DNA of 64,000 nt. Origin: Psychrobacter alimentarius. Lineage in GTDB: Bacteria; Pseudomonadota; Gammaproteobacteria; Pseudomonadales; Moraxellaceae. The stretch covers positions 1,054,001 to 1,118,000 of the forward strand of contig NZ_CP014945.1 in NCBI RefSeq assembly GCF_001606025.1. The letters run 5' to 3'. This document shows positions 19,193-27,644 of this stretch, piece after piece; position 1 is the stretch's first letter; each line of letters starts with the position of its first letter. A program made the translations under genes and the position numbers. Below the pieces are notes generated by a model, which saw only the letters and a program-made list of their open reading frames with translations, was not told the DNA's origin and made no database searches.

Positions 19193-20128
19193 ATGTCATA
19201 CCCGCATATTCATCAATCCAAACTTATTAGTACTATCGATTTATTAGTCAGAGGTGTGCTATTTGATGATATCGATATCAGTCAAGTCAGAGTCCAGCTA
19301 TCAAATTTGTATTTACCGTTGCTAGACGATTACGATTCCGCATTGGAGTACGCACAAACTGTTGAAGCATTCAGACATAGTGCTGAAAAAGTGATGGCTG
19401 ACCCACACTCGCAAGCTCAGAGGTGGGACGATTACAATACGGCTCAATTTATGGATTACCTAGGCACTTATAAAGCTCTCATTACAGCCGAAGATGCTAA
19501 GCTGAATAAGCAAGAGAAAAGTAATAGCAAGGTGCTTGAAGTAGATTTACGCAAGCTATTCAGGAGGTATTCTAGGCTGTTGTTTGTCAGAGTTGATTTA
19601 GCCTACTTAAAAGACACCATGCATTTAGTTGATATCGAAGATTTACATCGACACCTAAAAAAGCTTAGAGACTTTATAGGCAATAAAAACACATGCTTTG
19701 AAGGTTTGGTAGGCCATGCTATAGCGATAGAACAAGGGCATGAACATGGCTACCATTGTCATGTCCTGTTAATCTATAACGGTGCTAAACGCCGGAAAGA
19801 CACCTATTTAGGCCAAGCAGTAGGAGAGAAGTGGGAGAGTATTACTGATGGTCTAGGCTCTTACTACAATTGCAACCATCCAGCAAATAAGAGGGCTTAT
19901 GAAAAGAGTGGCACACTCGGTATCGGCATGATAAGTCGTCACGATGCACAAGGCGTTGAGAATGCGATAAGAACAGCCTTATACCTCACTGACCCCGGTA
20001 AAACTGACCGCTATACTGACAGGCTTGATCAGCATTTAAAGGTCAAGCTACCTAAAATGAAAACCTTTACTCGTGGGATTGTTAAAGATAAGGAGAAAAA
20101 GAAGAAGTATTCCTCTTTTAACCCATAA
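19193..20128 (+). CDS. Inovirus Gp2 / YagK-YfjJ-type HUH protein
   Basis: Probably a DNA nicking and replication initiator. The C-terminal half fits the inovirus Gp2 (YagK_YfjJ) family: RLLFVRVDLAYL, then AIAIEQGHEHGYHCHVLLIY with the metal-binding H-x-H at residues 188-190, then later YLGQAVGEKW and ALYLTDP segments. The first 110 residues are helical and probably bind DNA. Length of 311 residues is typical. Start: AGGAG 7 bases before ATG, inside the leader hairpin. Related proteins occur in P4-like satellites and integrative islands. Whether this one acts at an origin inside the island is inferred, not seen. Confidence 0.8.
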   Translation: MSYPHIHQSKLISTIDLLVRGVLFDDIDISQVRVQLSNLYLPLLDDYDSALEYAQTVEAFRHSAEKVMADPHSQAQRWDDYNTAQFMDYLGTYKALITAEDAKLNKQEKSNSKVLEVDLRKLFRRYSRLLFVRVDLAYLKDTMHLVDIEDLHRHLKKLRDFIGNKNTCFEGLVGHAIAIEQGHEHGYHCHVLLIYNGAKRRKDTYLGQAVGEKWESITDGLGSYYNCNHPANKRAYEKSGTLGIGMISRHDAQGVENAIRTALYLTDPGKTDRYTDRLDQHLKVKLPKMKTFTRGIVKDKEKKKKYSSFNP

Positions 20129-20216
20129 CAAAATAATTTCAAATACATACTATTTTAATGAGATAGCGCGTTAGTAGTTAGTAAAGCGCCTAATCCAATC
20201 AATATTTACCCATTAA

Positions 20217-20242
20217 AGGTCTGCCTCGTGCAGGCCTTTTTT
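20217..20242 (+). terminator. Terminator between Gp2-like gene and zinc-ribbon gene
   Basis: AGGTCTGC-ctcgt-GCAGGCCT followed by TTTTT and ATG. First of a series of similar hairpins between the plus-strand island genes. Confidence 0.8.
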
Positions 20243-20266
20243 ATGCCCAAAATAAAAGGAGTGCTT

Positions 20267-20548
20267 ATGAAAACCATCTGTCCATGTTGTCAGTCAACTG
20301 CGGTCTATGAGATGACTGATGGCATCAGTATCAATTTGATCGACCAGCTGTTGTCTCCTTCGGTTCTCGTCAGCCTTAGCGTTAGTCTGTGCAAAACGCT
20401 TAAAGTTCATCCTGCTATAGGTATGGTTGCAGGTACGACAGTCGCAGCGCTTATAGAGATGACTCAGTCTCATCAGGCGCTACCGAGGCTCGTCAATCAG
20501 CAATATCGCTGTGATGACTGCACGCATGTCTTCACCAGCTTTCATTAA
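20267..20548 (+). CDS. Small zinc-ribbon-like protein
   Basis: 93 residues. CPCC near the N-terminus (residues 5-8) and CDDC near the C-terminus suggest one four-cysteine metal site joined across a hydrophobic helical middle (about 25-70). I start at the ATG at 20267 because AAAGGAG lies 7 bases before it; the frame is open to 20228. The function is unknown. It lies between the HUH protein and DUF932 genes, so it is probably an accessory of the same cassette. Confidence 0.7.
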   Translation: MKTICPCCQSTAVYEMTDGISINLIDQLLSPSVLVSLSVSLCKTLKVHPAIGMVAGTTVAALIEMTQSHQALPRLVNQQYRCDDCTHVFTSFH

Positions 20549-20604
20549 TCTAGTTAACCCACTTCACTTACCTTACTTAATCATCAATAAAAAGGAAAAT
20601 TATC

Positions 20605-21597
20605 ATGGCACATTTAGTCGAAAGTATGGCTTACACAGGCGAAACCCCTTGGCATGGTCTTGGCAATGAGCTATCACCTAAGCAGCCGTTAGAGGTTTGG
20701 GCACGCGAGGCAGGTCTGGATTGGCGTATTGAGTCATCGGACGTCAGCTACATGTCAAGCAATGACAAAGGGCATAACCTCATCATGCCCTTCGCTGAGA
20801 ACAAGGTGCTCTATCGCAGTGACAACCTAGAGCCGTTATCAGTGGTCAGTCAACGCTATCAAGAAGTACAACCGCGCGAGATTTTAGAGTTCTATCGCGA
20901 TCTCACAGAACAGTCGGATTTCGAGCTGGAAACGGCTGGGGTGCTTAAAGGCGGTCGTAAGCTATGGGCACTCGCTCGTACAGGTCAATCAGCAACGCTT
21001 AAAGGTGGTGATGTGAGTAACGGCTATCTATTACTGGCAACGGCTTGTGATGGCACGCTTGCGACCACAGCACAGTTCACTAATATTCGTGTGGTCTGTA
21101 ATAACACGCTTGCTGTTAGCTTAGCCAATGGAAGTGGTGGTGTGGTCAAAGTGCCGCATAGTACCTCCTTTGATGCTGATAGCGTCAAGCAGCAATTAGG
21201 CGTGTCAGTGAAGCATTGGGAGGAGCATAGCTATGAGATGAAGCAGCTATCTGAGCGCCGTGTGACCCAAGCAGAAGCGGCCAATTATTTAAGCCGTGTA
21301 TTCAATGATCAGGACAATGACCTCATTCTATTTAACCGCGCTAAAAAGCAAAAGGATGCTGTTCCTAATGCCAAAGCGATGAATCAGGTGATGCAGATGT
21401 TTAACGGTCAAGGGCGCGGGGCTGATTTAGATGCCGCTCGTGATACCGCTTATGGACTGTTATGCTCTATCACTGAATACGTTGACCATGAACGCCGGGC
21501 CATGAGTACCGATAATCGTCTTAATTCAGCATGGTTCGGTGCTGGGGCTAAGCTTAAGCAAAAGGGCTTAGAGGAATCGCTACTGATGCTTGCTTAA
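20605..21597 (+). CDS. DUF932 phage/plasmid-like protein
   Basis: The whole 330-residue protein reads as DUF932 (TIGR03299-type). The N-terminus has YTGETPWHGLGNEL, the middle NIRVVCNNTLAVSL, and the end YGLLCSITEYVDHERR. The family is widespread on phages, plasmids and islands, usually beside recombination genes, and its activity is not established as far as I know. AAAAGGAAA precedes the ATG. It is followed by its own terminator and then by YqaJ, a common pairing. Confidence 0.88.
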   Translation: MAHLVESMAYTGETPWHGLGNELSPKQPLEVWAREAGLDWRIESSDVSYMSSNDKGHNLIMPFAENKVLYRSDNLEPLSVVSQRYQEVQPREILEFYRDLTEQSDFELETAGVLKGGRKLWALARTGQSATLKGGDVSNGYLLLATACDGTLATTAQFTNIRVVCNNTLAVSLANGSGGVVKVPHSTSFDADSVKQQLGVSVKHWEEHSYEMKQLSERRVTQAEAANYLSRVFNDQDNDLILFNRAKKQKDAVPNAKAMNQVMQMFNGQGRGADLDAARDTAYGLLCSITEYVDHERRAMSTDNRLNSAWFGAGAKLKQKGLEESLLMLA

Positions 21598-21627
21598 TCA
21601 GGAATGTTTAAAGTCTGTCAAACAATC

Positions 21628-21653
21628 AACCACGCCTTCGCGCGTGGTTTTTT
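21628..21653 (+). terminator. Terminator after DUF932 gene
   Basis: AACCACGC-cttcgc-GCGTGGTT-like hairpin followed by TTTTTT and ATG, same style as 20217-20242. Confidence 0.82.
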
Positions 21654-21710
21654 ATGCCCATTATTTAACGAGCCGCATTAATTCATGAAGCCATTTATAA
21701 GGAATGTATT

Positions 21711-22835
21711 ATGGAAACCATCGCATTAAACACGACAACTCAATCAAGACGCGCAAAGCGTTCAACAATCAAAGCTAAAACAACACGTCTACCTTCAAAA
21801 ACGAAAACCAACACTCGTTACTCAACGCCTTTGGTGCCATCGACTCAATCAACCACTGCTAAACGCCTTGTCAGTACCAAAGATTTGAGCCGTGAGGACT
21901 GGTTAGCCGTTCGCAAGCAAGGTATTGGTAGCTCTGATGCAGCCGCTGCCTGCGGTATCCATCCGTATTTATCCATGCTTGAGCTATGGATGATAAAGAC
22001 GGGACGCATGAGCTCAAACATCGATGCCAGTAGTAATAGCGGTATTGAGGGTTACTCACCGCTGTATTGGGGTAATACGCTTGAACCAATGGTCGCTAAA
22101 TACTATCGAGAGCATACAGGCAATAAGGTACGCCGCGTCAATGCCATCTTGCAGCATCCTGATCCTGACAAAGCTTTTATGCTGGCGAATTTAGACTATG
22201 CCATCACTGGGTGTACAGAGGCGCAGATACTAGAATGCAAAACAGCAGGAGAACATGGGGCCAAGCTATGGAAAGATGGTGTGCCGTTGTATGTGACTTG
22301 CCAAGTACAGCACCAGCTAGCAGTCACGGGTAAGCAAGCGGCGCATATCTGTGTTCTTCTATGCGGACACGAAGCCAAGATATACAAGGTTGAGCGCGAT
22401 GAGCACTTGATTGAATCCATTACCCGTCATGAGCGTCTATTCTGGCACTACGTAGAGACGGACACGCCACCAACCCCTGACCACAGCGAGTCAGCTGCCC
22501 GTGCACTAAAGCTGTTGTATCCAAAGCCCAAACCCTCAAGCAAAATTGATTTAAGTGCAGATGATGGTGCCAACAGCTTGTTTGAGCAGCTGCTTAGTTA
22601 CCGTGACTATATGCAGGAGCTAGAAGAACGTCACGATAAAGTGAAGCATCAGCTACAAACGCTGATTGCCGATAACGAAGTGGCTGTGTTCGAGAAAGGT
22701 GCGATCTCATGGAAACGCTCTAAAGATAGTGTCGGCTTGGATAATAAGGCCGCTATCAAAGCGCATCCTGAGTTATTAGCTAAATTTAGTAAAACCAAGC
22801 AAGGCAGTCGCCGCTTCGTCATCTTAAACGACTAA
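21711..22835 (+). CDS. YqaJ-family (lambda-exonuclease-like) recombinase nuclease
   Basis: Probably a 5'-3' exonuclease that prepares ends for strand annealing. The PD-(D/E)XK core is visible: GIGSSDAAAACGIHPY (71-86), WGNTLEP with Glu125, NLDYAITG with Asp162, and ILECKTA with Glu175 and Lys177, followed by QVQHQL. The first 50 residues are a basic, Ser/Thr-rich extension that is probably disordered. A helical tail (about 285-330) follows the nuclease domain. AAGGAAT precedes the ATG. It belongs to the cassette with DUF932 and the gp3-like protein. Confidence 0.9.
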   Translation: METIALNTTTQSRRAKRSTIKAKTTRLPSKTKTNTRYSTPLVPSTQSTTAKRLVSTKDLSREDWLAVRKQGIGSSDAAAACGIHPYLSMLELWMIKTGRMSSNIDASSNSGIEGYSPLYWGNTLEPMVAKYYREHTGNKVRRVNAILQHPDPDKAFMLANLDYAITGCTEAQILECKTAGEHGAKLWKDGVPLYVTCQVQHQLAVTGKQAAHICVLLCGHEAKIYKVERDEHLIESITRHERLFWHYVETDTPPTPDHSESAARALKLLYPKPKPSSKIDLSADDGANSLFEQLLSYRDYMQELEERHDKVKHQLQTLIADNEVAVFEKGAISWKRSKDSVGLDNKAAIKAHPELLAKFSKTKQGSRRFVILND

Positions 22836-22875
22836 GCCGAAACCTACTATACTTAACCAAAACAAGCGCATAACT

Positions 22876-22901
22876 GCCCACCCTTATCGGTGGGCTTTTT
22901 T
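22876..22901 (+). terminator. Terminator after yqaJ-like gene
   Basis: GCCCACC-cttatc-GGTGGGC followed by TTTTTT and ATG. Confidence 0.85.
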
Positions 22902-22942
22902 ATGGCTAAACACATTTTATTAAACCTATAAGGAATATCACC

Positions 22943-23854
22943 ATGATTAAAGGTCTCACTATAACCCCACCAGTATTAGGTCGCATTAGCATCGGTAAAG
23001 TCGTGCAAAAAGATGGTAAGCGTTTCCCTGCTAAGGATGACCAATTCACCATTACCAGCCAAATACAAAACAAGGATGGCTGGATTAATCATCCACTCGA
23101 TACAAAGCTACGCGAAAAGAATGACGGTAAGCTCAGACAAATACCCGTACGCATGTTGTTCAATGATCCTGAACTTAATTTGCGAGCTGAATACACGCTA
23201 TTTGATAGGCAAACTGGACGCCCACTTTGCGTAGGCGATGGTGAATATTGCCAACGTAGAACGAGCAACGGTGTTGAGCAGCTTCCATGCCCATCACCCG
23301 ATCGCTGTCCGTTAGCGCAAGGCGGTGCTTGTAAACCCTATGGGAGGCTCTACGTTAATCTTAGTGAAGACGACGAACTTGGCACTTTTATCTTTCGTAC
23401 GACGGGTTTCAATAGTATTCGTACATTGGCAGCAAGATTGAGCTACTTCGCAGCGGTGTCGGGCAATAAGCTTTCATGCTTGCCACTACAACTCACGCTA
23501 AGAGGTAAAAGCACCACGCAAAGCTATCGAACACCAATCTACTTTGTAGATTTGACGCTACGTGATGACGTGACTTTAAAGCAAGCGGTACAAGATGCTG
23601 GTGCCATTGATGAAGAGTTAAGTGAACACGGTTTTGACCAAGCAGCGCTAGAGATAGCTGCTAAGCAAGGCTATGTCAATTCTTGCTTTGAGGTTGATGA
23701 CGATAATCTATTGGATGTGGCAGAAGAGTTTTATCCAGTAGAGGCAGATGAGGCTAATAGTGATCATCAAGGAGCGTCGCAAAATGGTATTGCTCCCTAC
23801 AATGTCGGTAATATCGAAAGAAGTCTAAGGGAGAGTGTGACAGCTATAAGTTAA
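22943..23854 (+). CDS. gp3-like putative recombination directionality factor
   Basis: 303 residues. The N-terminal half (GRISIGKVVQKDGKRFPAKDD, then PVRMLFNDPELNLRAEYTLFD) fits proteins annotated 'hydrolase or metal-binding protein' and gp3-like recombination directionality factors. Four cysteines at about 105-125 (CQRR, CPSPDRC, CKPYGR) could hold a metal. The C-terminus is acidic and variable. Such factors tilt an integrase toward excision, but the gp3 group is known with serine integrases, so that role with this tyrosine integrase is doubtful. A role as annealing-cassette partner is an alternative. Confidence 0.65.
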   Translation: MIKGLTITPPVLGRISIGKVVQKDGKRFPAKDDQFTITSQIQNKDGWINHPLDTKLREKNDGKLRQIPVRMLFNDPELNLRAEYTLFDRQTGRPLCVGDGEYCQRRTSNGVEQLPCPSPDRCPLAQGGACKPYGRLYVNLSEDDELGTFIFRTTGFNSIRTLAARLSYFAAVSGNKLSCLPLQLTLRGKSTTQSYRTPIYFVDLTLRDDVTLKQAVQDAGAIDEELSEHGFDQAALEIAAKQGYVNSCFEVDDDNLLDVAEEFYPVEADEANSDHQGASQNGIAPYNVGNIERSLRESVTAIS

Positions 23855-23878
23855 AGCAATGGTAAGGATAGACGGCAT

Positions 23879-23912
23879 AAAAAAAGAGCTGACTCATTCA
23901 GCTCCTTTTTTT
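23879..23912 (+). terminator. Terminator after the gp3-like gene
   Basis: GAGCTGA-ctcat-TCAGCTC hairpin flanked by A- and T-runs. Confidence 0.85.
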
Positions 23913-23946
23913 ATGTGATTGATAAGGATTACACGTGGTCAGTATA

Positions 23947-23977
23947 GGACGCCGTAAAAAAATATGGGACTCCGTAA
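23947..23977 (+). promoter_or_regulatory. Two direct repeats before alpA-like gene
   Basis: GGACGCCGTAA (23947-23957) and GGACTCCGTAA (23967-23977) lie exactly 20 bases apart, about 45 bases before the AlpA start. Spacing near two helical turns suggests a regulator or Xis-type binding site, possibly for AlpA itself. Confidence 0.45.
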
Positions 23978-24021
23978 CTGTATGAGAGGAAATGCTCTCA
24001 TTCACTCATAAGGAGATAGTC

Positions 24022-24273
24022 ATGGAAAACTTAAACGCAACACAGCCTGTAATCAAGCAATGCAATCATATACCGCAACTACTGAGTATCAAAGATGTGG
24101 GTCATTACACAGGTCTTAGTCGTTCCACGATATATGAGCTTATCAACGAAGATTCCGACCGTTATGACTCAACATTTCCTAAGAAAGTACAGCTTACGCA
24201 AGTTAGGGTAGTGTGGGTAGCGAGTGAGATTGCTGAATGGATTGAAGCTAAGATAGCTGAGCGTTCAGCCTAG
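24022..24273 (+). CDS. AlpA-family regulator / excisionase-like protein
   Basis: 83 residues, a MerR-like winged helix: LLSIKDVGHYTGLSRSTIYEL with the recognition helix, then a short wing and VRVVWVASEIAEWIEAKI. AlpA proteins activate integrase expression or act as excision factors in P4-like elements. I start at the ATG at 24022, preceded by AAGGAGA; the frame is open to 23992. A terminator follows immediately. It is the last gene of the plus-strand cassette. Confidence 0.88.
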   Translation: MENLNATQPVIKQCNHIPQLLSIKDVGHYTGLSRSTIYELINEDSDRYDSTFPKKVQLTQVRVVWVASEIAEWIEAKIAERSA

Positions 24274-24282
24274 GCTTACTGA

Positions 24283-24317
24283 ACCGCCTTACCACTAAGA
24301 GTAGGGCGGTTTTTTTT
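24283..24317 (+). terminator. Terminator after the alpA-like gene
   Basis: ACCGCCTTAC pairs with GTAGGGCGGT (one wobble), followed by eight T. It closes the cassette before the convergent kinase gene. Confidence 0.88.
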
Positions 24318-24602
24318 GTTAAATTTTGCGGTTTTGTAAGGTAAGTAAAATTATTTTGAAGAGCCTTAAGAGTTTTTCTCATATAAAACATTACTAAGTC
24401 AGCTTTTATAAACATAATCAAAGACAGTCTGATAGCAGAGGCTTTCTTGAGTAGTTTACAACTGCATTTACAGGTATATTGGACTGATTCTCTTAGGATA
24501 TATCTATAGGGAGCCAGTCAGGCCTCTCACTGGTTTAATTTTCTAGTGAGGAATTGAATATCTGACTTTATAGTTCAGGTAACAGAGTATTAATTTTACT
24601 TA

Positions 24603-25802
24603 TTAATAGTTGCTTTGAACCCAATCATCATTTGGATCGTACCCACTATTTCTTATAACACTCATAATAAAATTATATTCTTGAAAATCATCACTCCTAT
24701 ACACCAACCAACTAAATAGACGAACAATCGAATCTATCGAAGGGCGATTTTCACCTTCCATTGACAGTAAATGTTCTAAAATTAGTCTTAAACCTAAAGG
24801 GGCATCATTTAGATTTCTTCTATATTCTTGAGGAAGATTAACAAAATGACGACGAATGGCGGTAATATCCTCTATGTGTTTTACATCAAATGGCTCTTTT
24901 CCAAAAATTAATGTATAAGCATAAACACCGAAAGCCCAAGAATCGTAGTTTTCTGTATCATTACCTTTTTCTAAGAAGTCGGGCGGCATACAAACAAAAG
25001 ACGATAAAACTCTACGGTTATTATCCTGAAACACAGCATATTCATCTAAATCCCTCGCATTCTTATAAACTTCATTAAATATGGAATTTCCAGCACTATT
25101 ATCTCTTTGACAGTTACCCATATCAAGAAACTTAACTCTTGGGTCGTTTTCTATACTATTTGGATCCATCGAATGGTTTGCAAGTAATAATATATTTTTT
25201 GGATGTAAGTCTCTATGTACGTAACCAACTCTATTAAAATAATGCATACTAGATGCAATACGGTGCAAAAGTGAAATTTTATCTTCAATTGTATATTTAC
25301 TCGTATCTAAATCATCGAGAATATCACCCTCTTCATATAAGTAAGCGAAGTAGTAAACTGAATTATTGTATAGACTTTCTAAAGAAACCTTTATAGTAGG
25401 TAACGGATAGCTGGTCTCAGGTCCTATAAATCGACTTATATCAGGAATAAATTGATTATCTCCCAACCATGCTGAATTAGCTGGATTGTACATTAGAACT
25501 GAATATTCAAGCTTAAATCTCTCTATTTCAACAGAGTTTCTAGGTGCAATCAAAAACTTGAAAACGACTTTCTCATCGTCTTTTTCGTACAAACTACTTA
25601 AAGCACTTTGCCCACCTAATCTTTCAACAAACCTAAAGCCACCTATTTTTAGTAGCCTCAGCTGTTTTAGTAACGCGTAAACATCTTCATCATCTTTTCC
25701 GCATAAATCACTTAAAGTGATTTTTCTAGCCAGTTTTTCAATAAACCTAAAGCCACCTATTTTTAGTAGATCCGAATTCTTTAGTAACGTGTCAACAATC
25801 AT
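24603..25802 (-). CDS. Hanks-type Ser/Thr protein kinase with duplicated N-terminus
   Basis: 399 residues. The kinase core is clear: VVFKFL with the probable ATP-binding Lys82, catalytic loop HRDLHPKN (196-203, Asp198), DMGN (227-230) in place of DFG, and an APE-like region MPPDFLEKGN followed by SWAFGVYAYTLIFGKEPF. No membrane helix. Residues 12-41 and 50-79 are near copies (LLKIGGFRFIEKL against LLKIGGFRFVERL), a 38-residue tandem duplication of the start of the N-lobe; only the second copy leads into the Lys82 strand. The start follows the TAG of the upstream gene by three bases, so the two are co-transcribed. Kinases of this type in islands often serve phage defence; that role is inferred. 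Confidence 0.85.
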   Translation of the reverse strand: MIVDTLLKNSDLLKIGGFRFIEKLARKITLSDLCGKDDEDVYALLKQLRLLKIGGFRFVERLGGQSALSSLYEKDDEKVVFKFLIAPRNSVEIERFKLEYSVLMYNPANSAWLGDNQFIPDISRFIGPETSYPLPTIKVSLESLYNNSVYYFAYLYEEGDILDDLDTSKYTIEDKISLLHRIASSMHYFNRVGYVHRDLHPKNILLLANHSMDPNSIENDPRVKFLDMGNCQRDNSAGNSIFNEVYKNARDLDEYAVFQDNNRRVLSSFVCMPPDFLEKGNDTENYDSWAFGVYAYTLIFGKEPFDVKHIEDITAIRRHFVNLPQEYRRNLNDAPLGLRLILEHLLSMEGENRPSIDSIVRLFSWLVYRSDDFQEYNFIMSVIRNSGYDPNDDWVQSNY

Positions 25803-25805
25803 GAG

Positions 25806-26255
25806 CTATTTCTCACCGTCTTTTTCAATATTAAAATGAGTACAGTACAACATAATTTCGCCTCTGAATTTTATAGGTAATTTATCGAAGTTAGACACTA
25901 CAGCATAATCTTTACTTTCTAACCAGGCTATAATTTCATCTTTGTTTTTTAAATCATCAACCTCTTCCTCAATATCAATCAAATCATCAACTTTAACACT
26001 GTATATTAGTTTATATTTAATAGTATCTGGAACGGTTATCTCATAAGCTTCGCCGTATTTAGTGGCTTGGTGACAATTAGGAGTACAAAAAATAGTCTCG
26101 CTTCTGGCTTTAATTCCAAATTTACAGTAAAACCATTGGTCTACAATTTCATGTACAAAACAATCAGAATGTCTTGGTCTTCTCGGTCTTATCAAATTTT
26201 CATTTTCATTTAAGCCAAACTTTACTGAACCTGTAAATCCTCTGAATATTTTCAT
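25806..26255 (-). CDS. Small protein of unknown family paired with the kinase
   Basis: 149 residues. The conserved-looking core RPRRPRHSDCFVHEIVDQWF, then FGIKARSETIFCTPNCHQA, YGEAYEITVPD and LIYSVKVDDLIDI resembles, loosely, folds that begin with an Arg, contain an RSE-type segment and end in a Ser-x-x-x-Asp strand, as in some ADP-ribosyltransferase-like proteins. I cannot assign it. No signal peptide or membrane helix. It is upstream of, and three bases from, the kinase start. It may be a substrate, toxin or sensor for the kinase. Confidence 0.7.
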   Translation of the reverse strand: MKIFRGFTGSVKFGLNENENLIRPRRPRHSDCFVHEIVDQWFYCKFGIKARSETIFCTPNCHQATKYGEAYEITVPDTIKYKLIYSVKVDDLIDIEEEVDDLKNKDEIIAWLESKDYAVVSNFDKLPIKFRGEIMLYCTHFNIEKDGEK

Positions 26256-26440
26256 GGATTAATGTCCTATGAATTATATAATTTGAACGATATAGATAAC
26301 GTAACCCTTACTAACAAAGTCATAAGTTATATTTAAGGATATTTTTAACATATTTTAACTATAGTCCATTAATAGAGAGTATGTAGTTGTGCAGTTTTTT
26401 GGGATGAGATCATGCTCTCATAAAGTGCATAATTAATCAT

Positions 26441-27532
26441 CTAGATTATGCCTTCTGCTAAATCATAAAGCACTTTAAAACTGGTTTGGTCGTCTAATAC
26501 TTCAATATCGTATATTTTGGTAGCTATATTAAAATGTTCATATATTACTTTCATTTTTTTTATAAACCTTTTATCGTGAGTCACGAAAATGTCGCAGAAG
26601 CAACCTAATGCAGCATGATTCCGGTCAAGATTTGATCGTAAAAACTTATTTTCTTTATTAAGGGACTCATCAGGGTAATAACCAATCAAGTTTAAAAAAT
26701 CATAGATTATGAAAATTCTGTTGAATATTCTTTTATCCTCATCGAAGATATCCTTATAAAGCTCTCTTAATGGAGGGAAACTCTTAGGCTTAACCTCATC
26801 TAAATATGCAAATATTCTGCTTAAAGCATTAAACCCTTCGATTTTCTTAAGATTATCGACATTGATACAATATGCATCCCGAAAAGCCTTACTCATGCTC
26901 TGGTCTTGATTAGCCTCCTTGAATTTTTCATTCATCAACCTTATGTCTTTTTGAAAATCATGAAGTTGAGATTCAAGAAATTGCATCCTTTGATGACACA
27001 GGTCAATGTATGCTTCTAAGTGCGGTTTAATATTTTTATCAGTGCAATTTGCATTTTCAAGCTCTAAAGTGGCTAGGTTATCTGACAGAAAATCGTTTAG
27101 AGACGACATAGAACTTATTTGGATATCACTAAACTCATCATAATCCTCGATGCCATTGTAAACAGCCAGACCTACTTTCTCCATAGGCTGTGTAAATTCA
27201 TCATATCTAAGGTCTTCGTCAACAAATTTGAGATAAACATTACATGGCGTATCAATACATTCATAAGGTCTAGCATCAACATTAGATGAAATGTCAGGTA
27301 ATTGAAAATAAGTCGCCTCTAGCTTAGTCAAAACAGTAATAAATTCTGCTATCTTTTGACTATCATCAGCATTAATTCCAGCTTTATGAACTTCTCTCAA
27401 AGTACCGTTGGAATAAACAAAATTGTACTTATCTCTAAGAGCAAAAAAATGGGCATCTGTTCCTCTTTTTCTTAATTTATCTAAAGCATTTTGGTCTAAG
27501 TACATACTTAGTTTCTTAGTATTATCAGTCAT
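26441..27532 (-). CDS. PIN-like protein with a large helical insertion
   Basis: 363 residues. The N-terminus LSMYLDQNALDKLRK (Asp13) and YSNGTLREVHKA (Glu47) look like the first acidic strand and helix of a PIN nuclease. Residues about 60-290 are mostly helical. The C-terminal segment NLDRNHAALGCFCDIFVTHD with KRF fits the second PIN half: Asp303, Asp314 and Asp320 with the typical fVTxDkrF phrase. If so, one PIN active site is split by 230 residues. AAGGAAT before the ATG is a good ribosome site. PIN proteins cut RNA; here a defence or abortive-infection role is inferred from context. No antitoxin-sized neighbour is seen. Confidence 0.65.
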   Translation of the reverse strand: MTDNTKKLSMYLDQNALDKLRKRGTDAHFFALRDKYNFVYSNGTLREVHKAGINADDSQKIAEFITVLTKLEATYFQLPDISSNVDARPYECIDTPCNVYLKFVDEDLRYDEFTQPMEKVGLAVYNGIEDYDEFSDIQISSMSSLNDFLSDNLATLELENANCTDKNIKPHLEAYIDLCHQRMQFLESQLHDFQKDIRLMNEKFKEANQDQSMSKAFRDAYCINVDNLKKIEGFNALSRIFAYLDEVKPKSFPPLRELYKDIFDEDKRIFNRIFIIYDFLNLIGYYPDESLNKENKFLRSNLDRNHAALGCFCDIFVTHDKRFIKKMKVIYEHFNIATKIYDIEVLDDQTSFKVLYDLAEGII

Positions 27533-27644
27533 AAAGTCATTCCTTTACAGTTGATTAATAATCATTTTTAACGAGAATTTTTTAAATTTTGATTCCTAAC
27601 GTCAGGGGTTTCATAAGGCGTATCAGATGTATAAGCTCAACAAA

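Noticed and set aside
22943..23854. Calling the gp3-like protein the excision factor of this island
   Set aside because: gp3-type directionality factors are known with serine integrases, while this island has a tyrosine integrase and an AlpA-like protein, a more likely excision helper.
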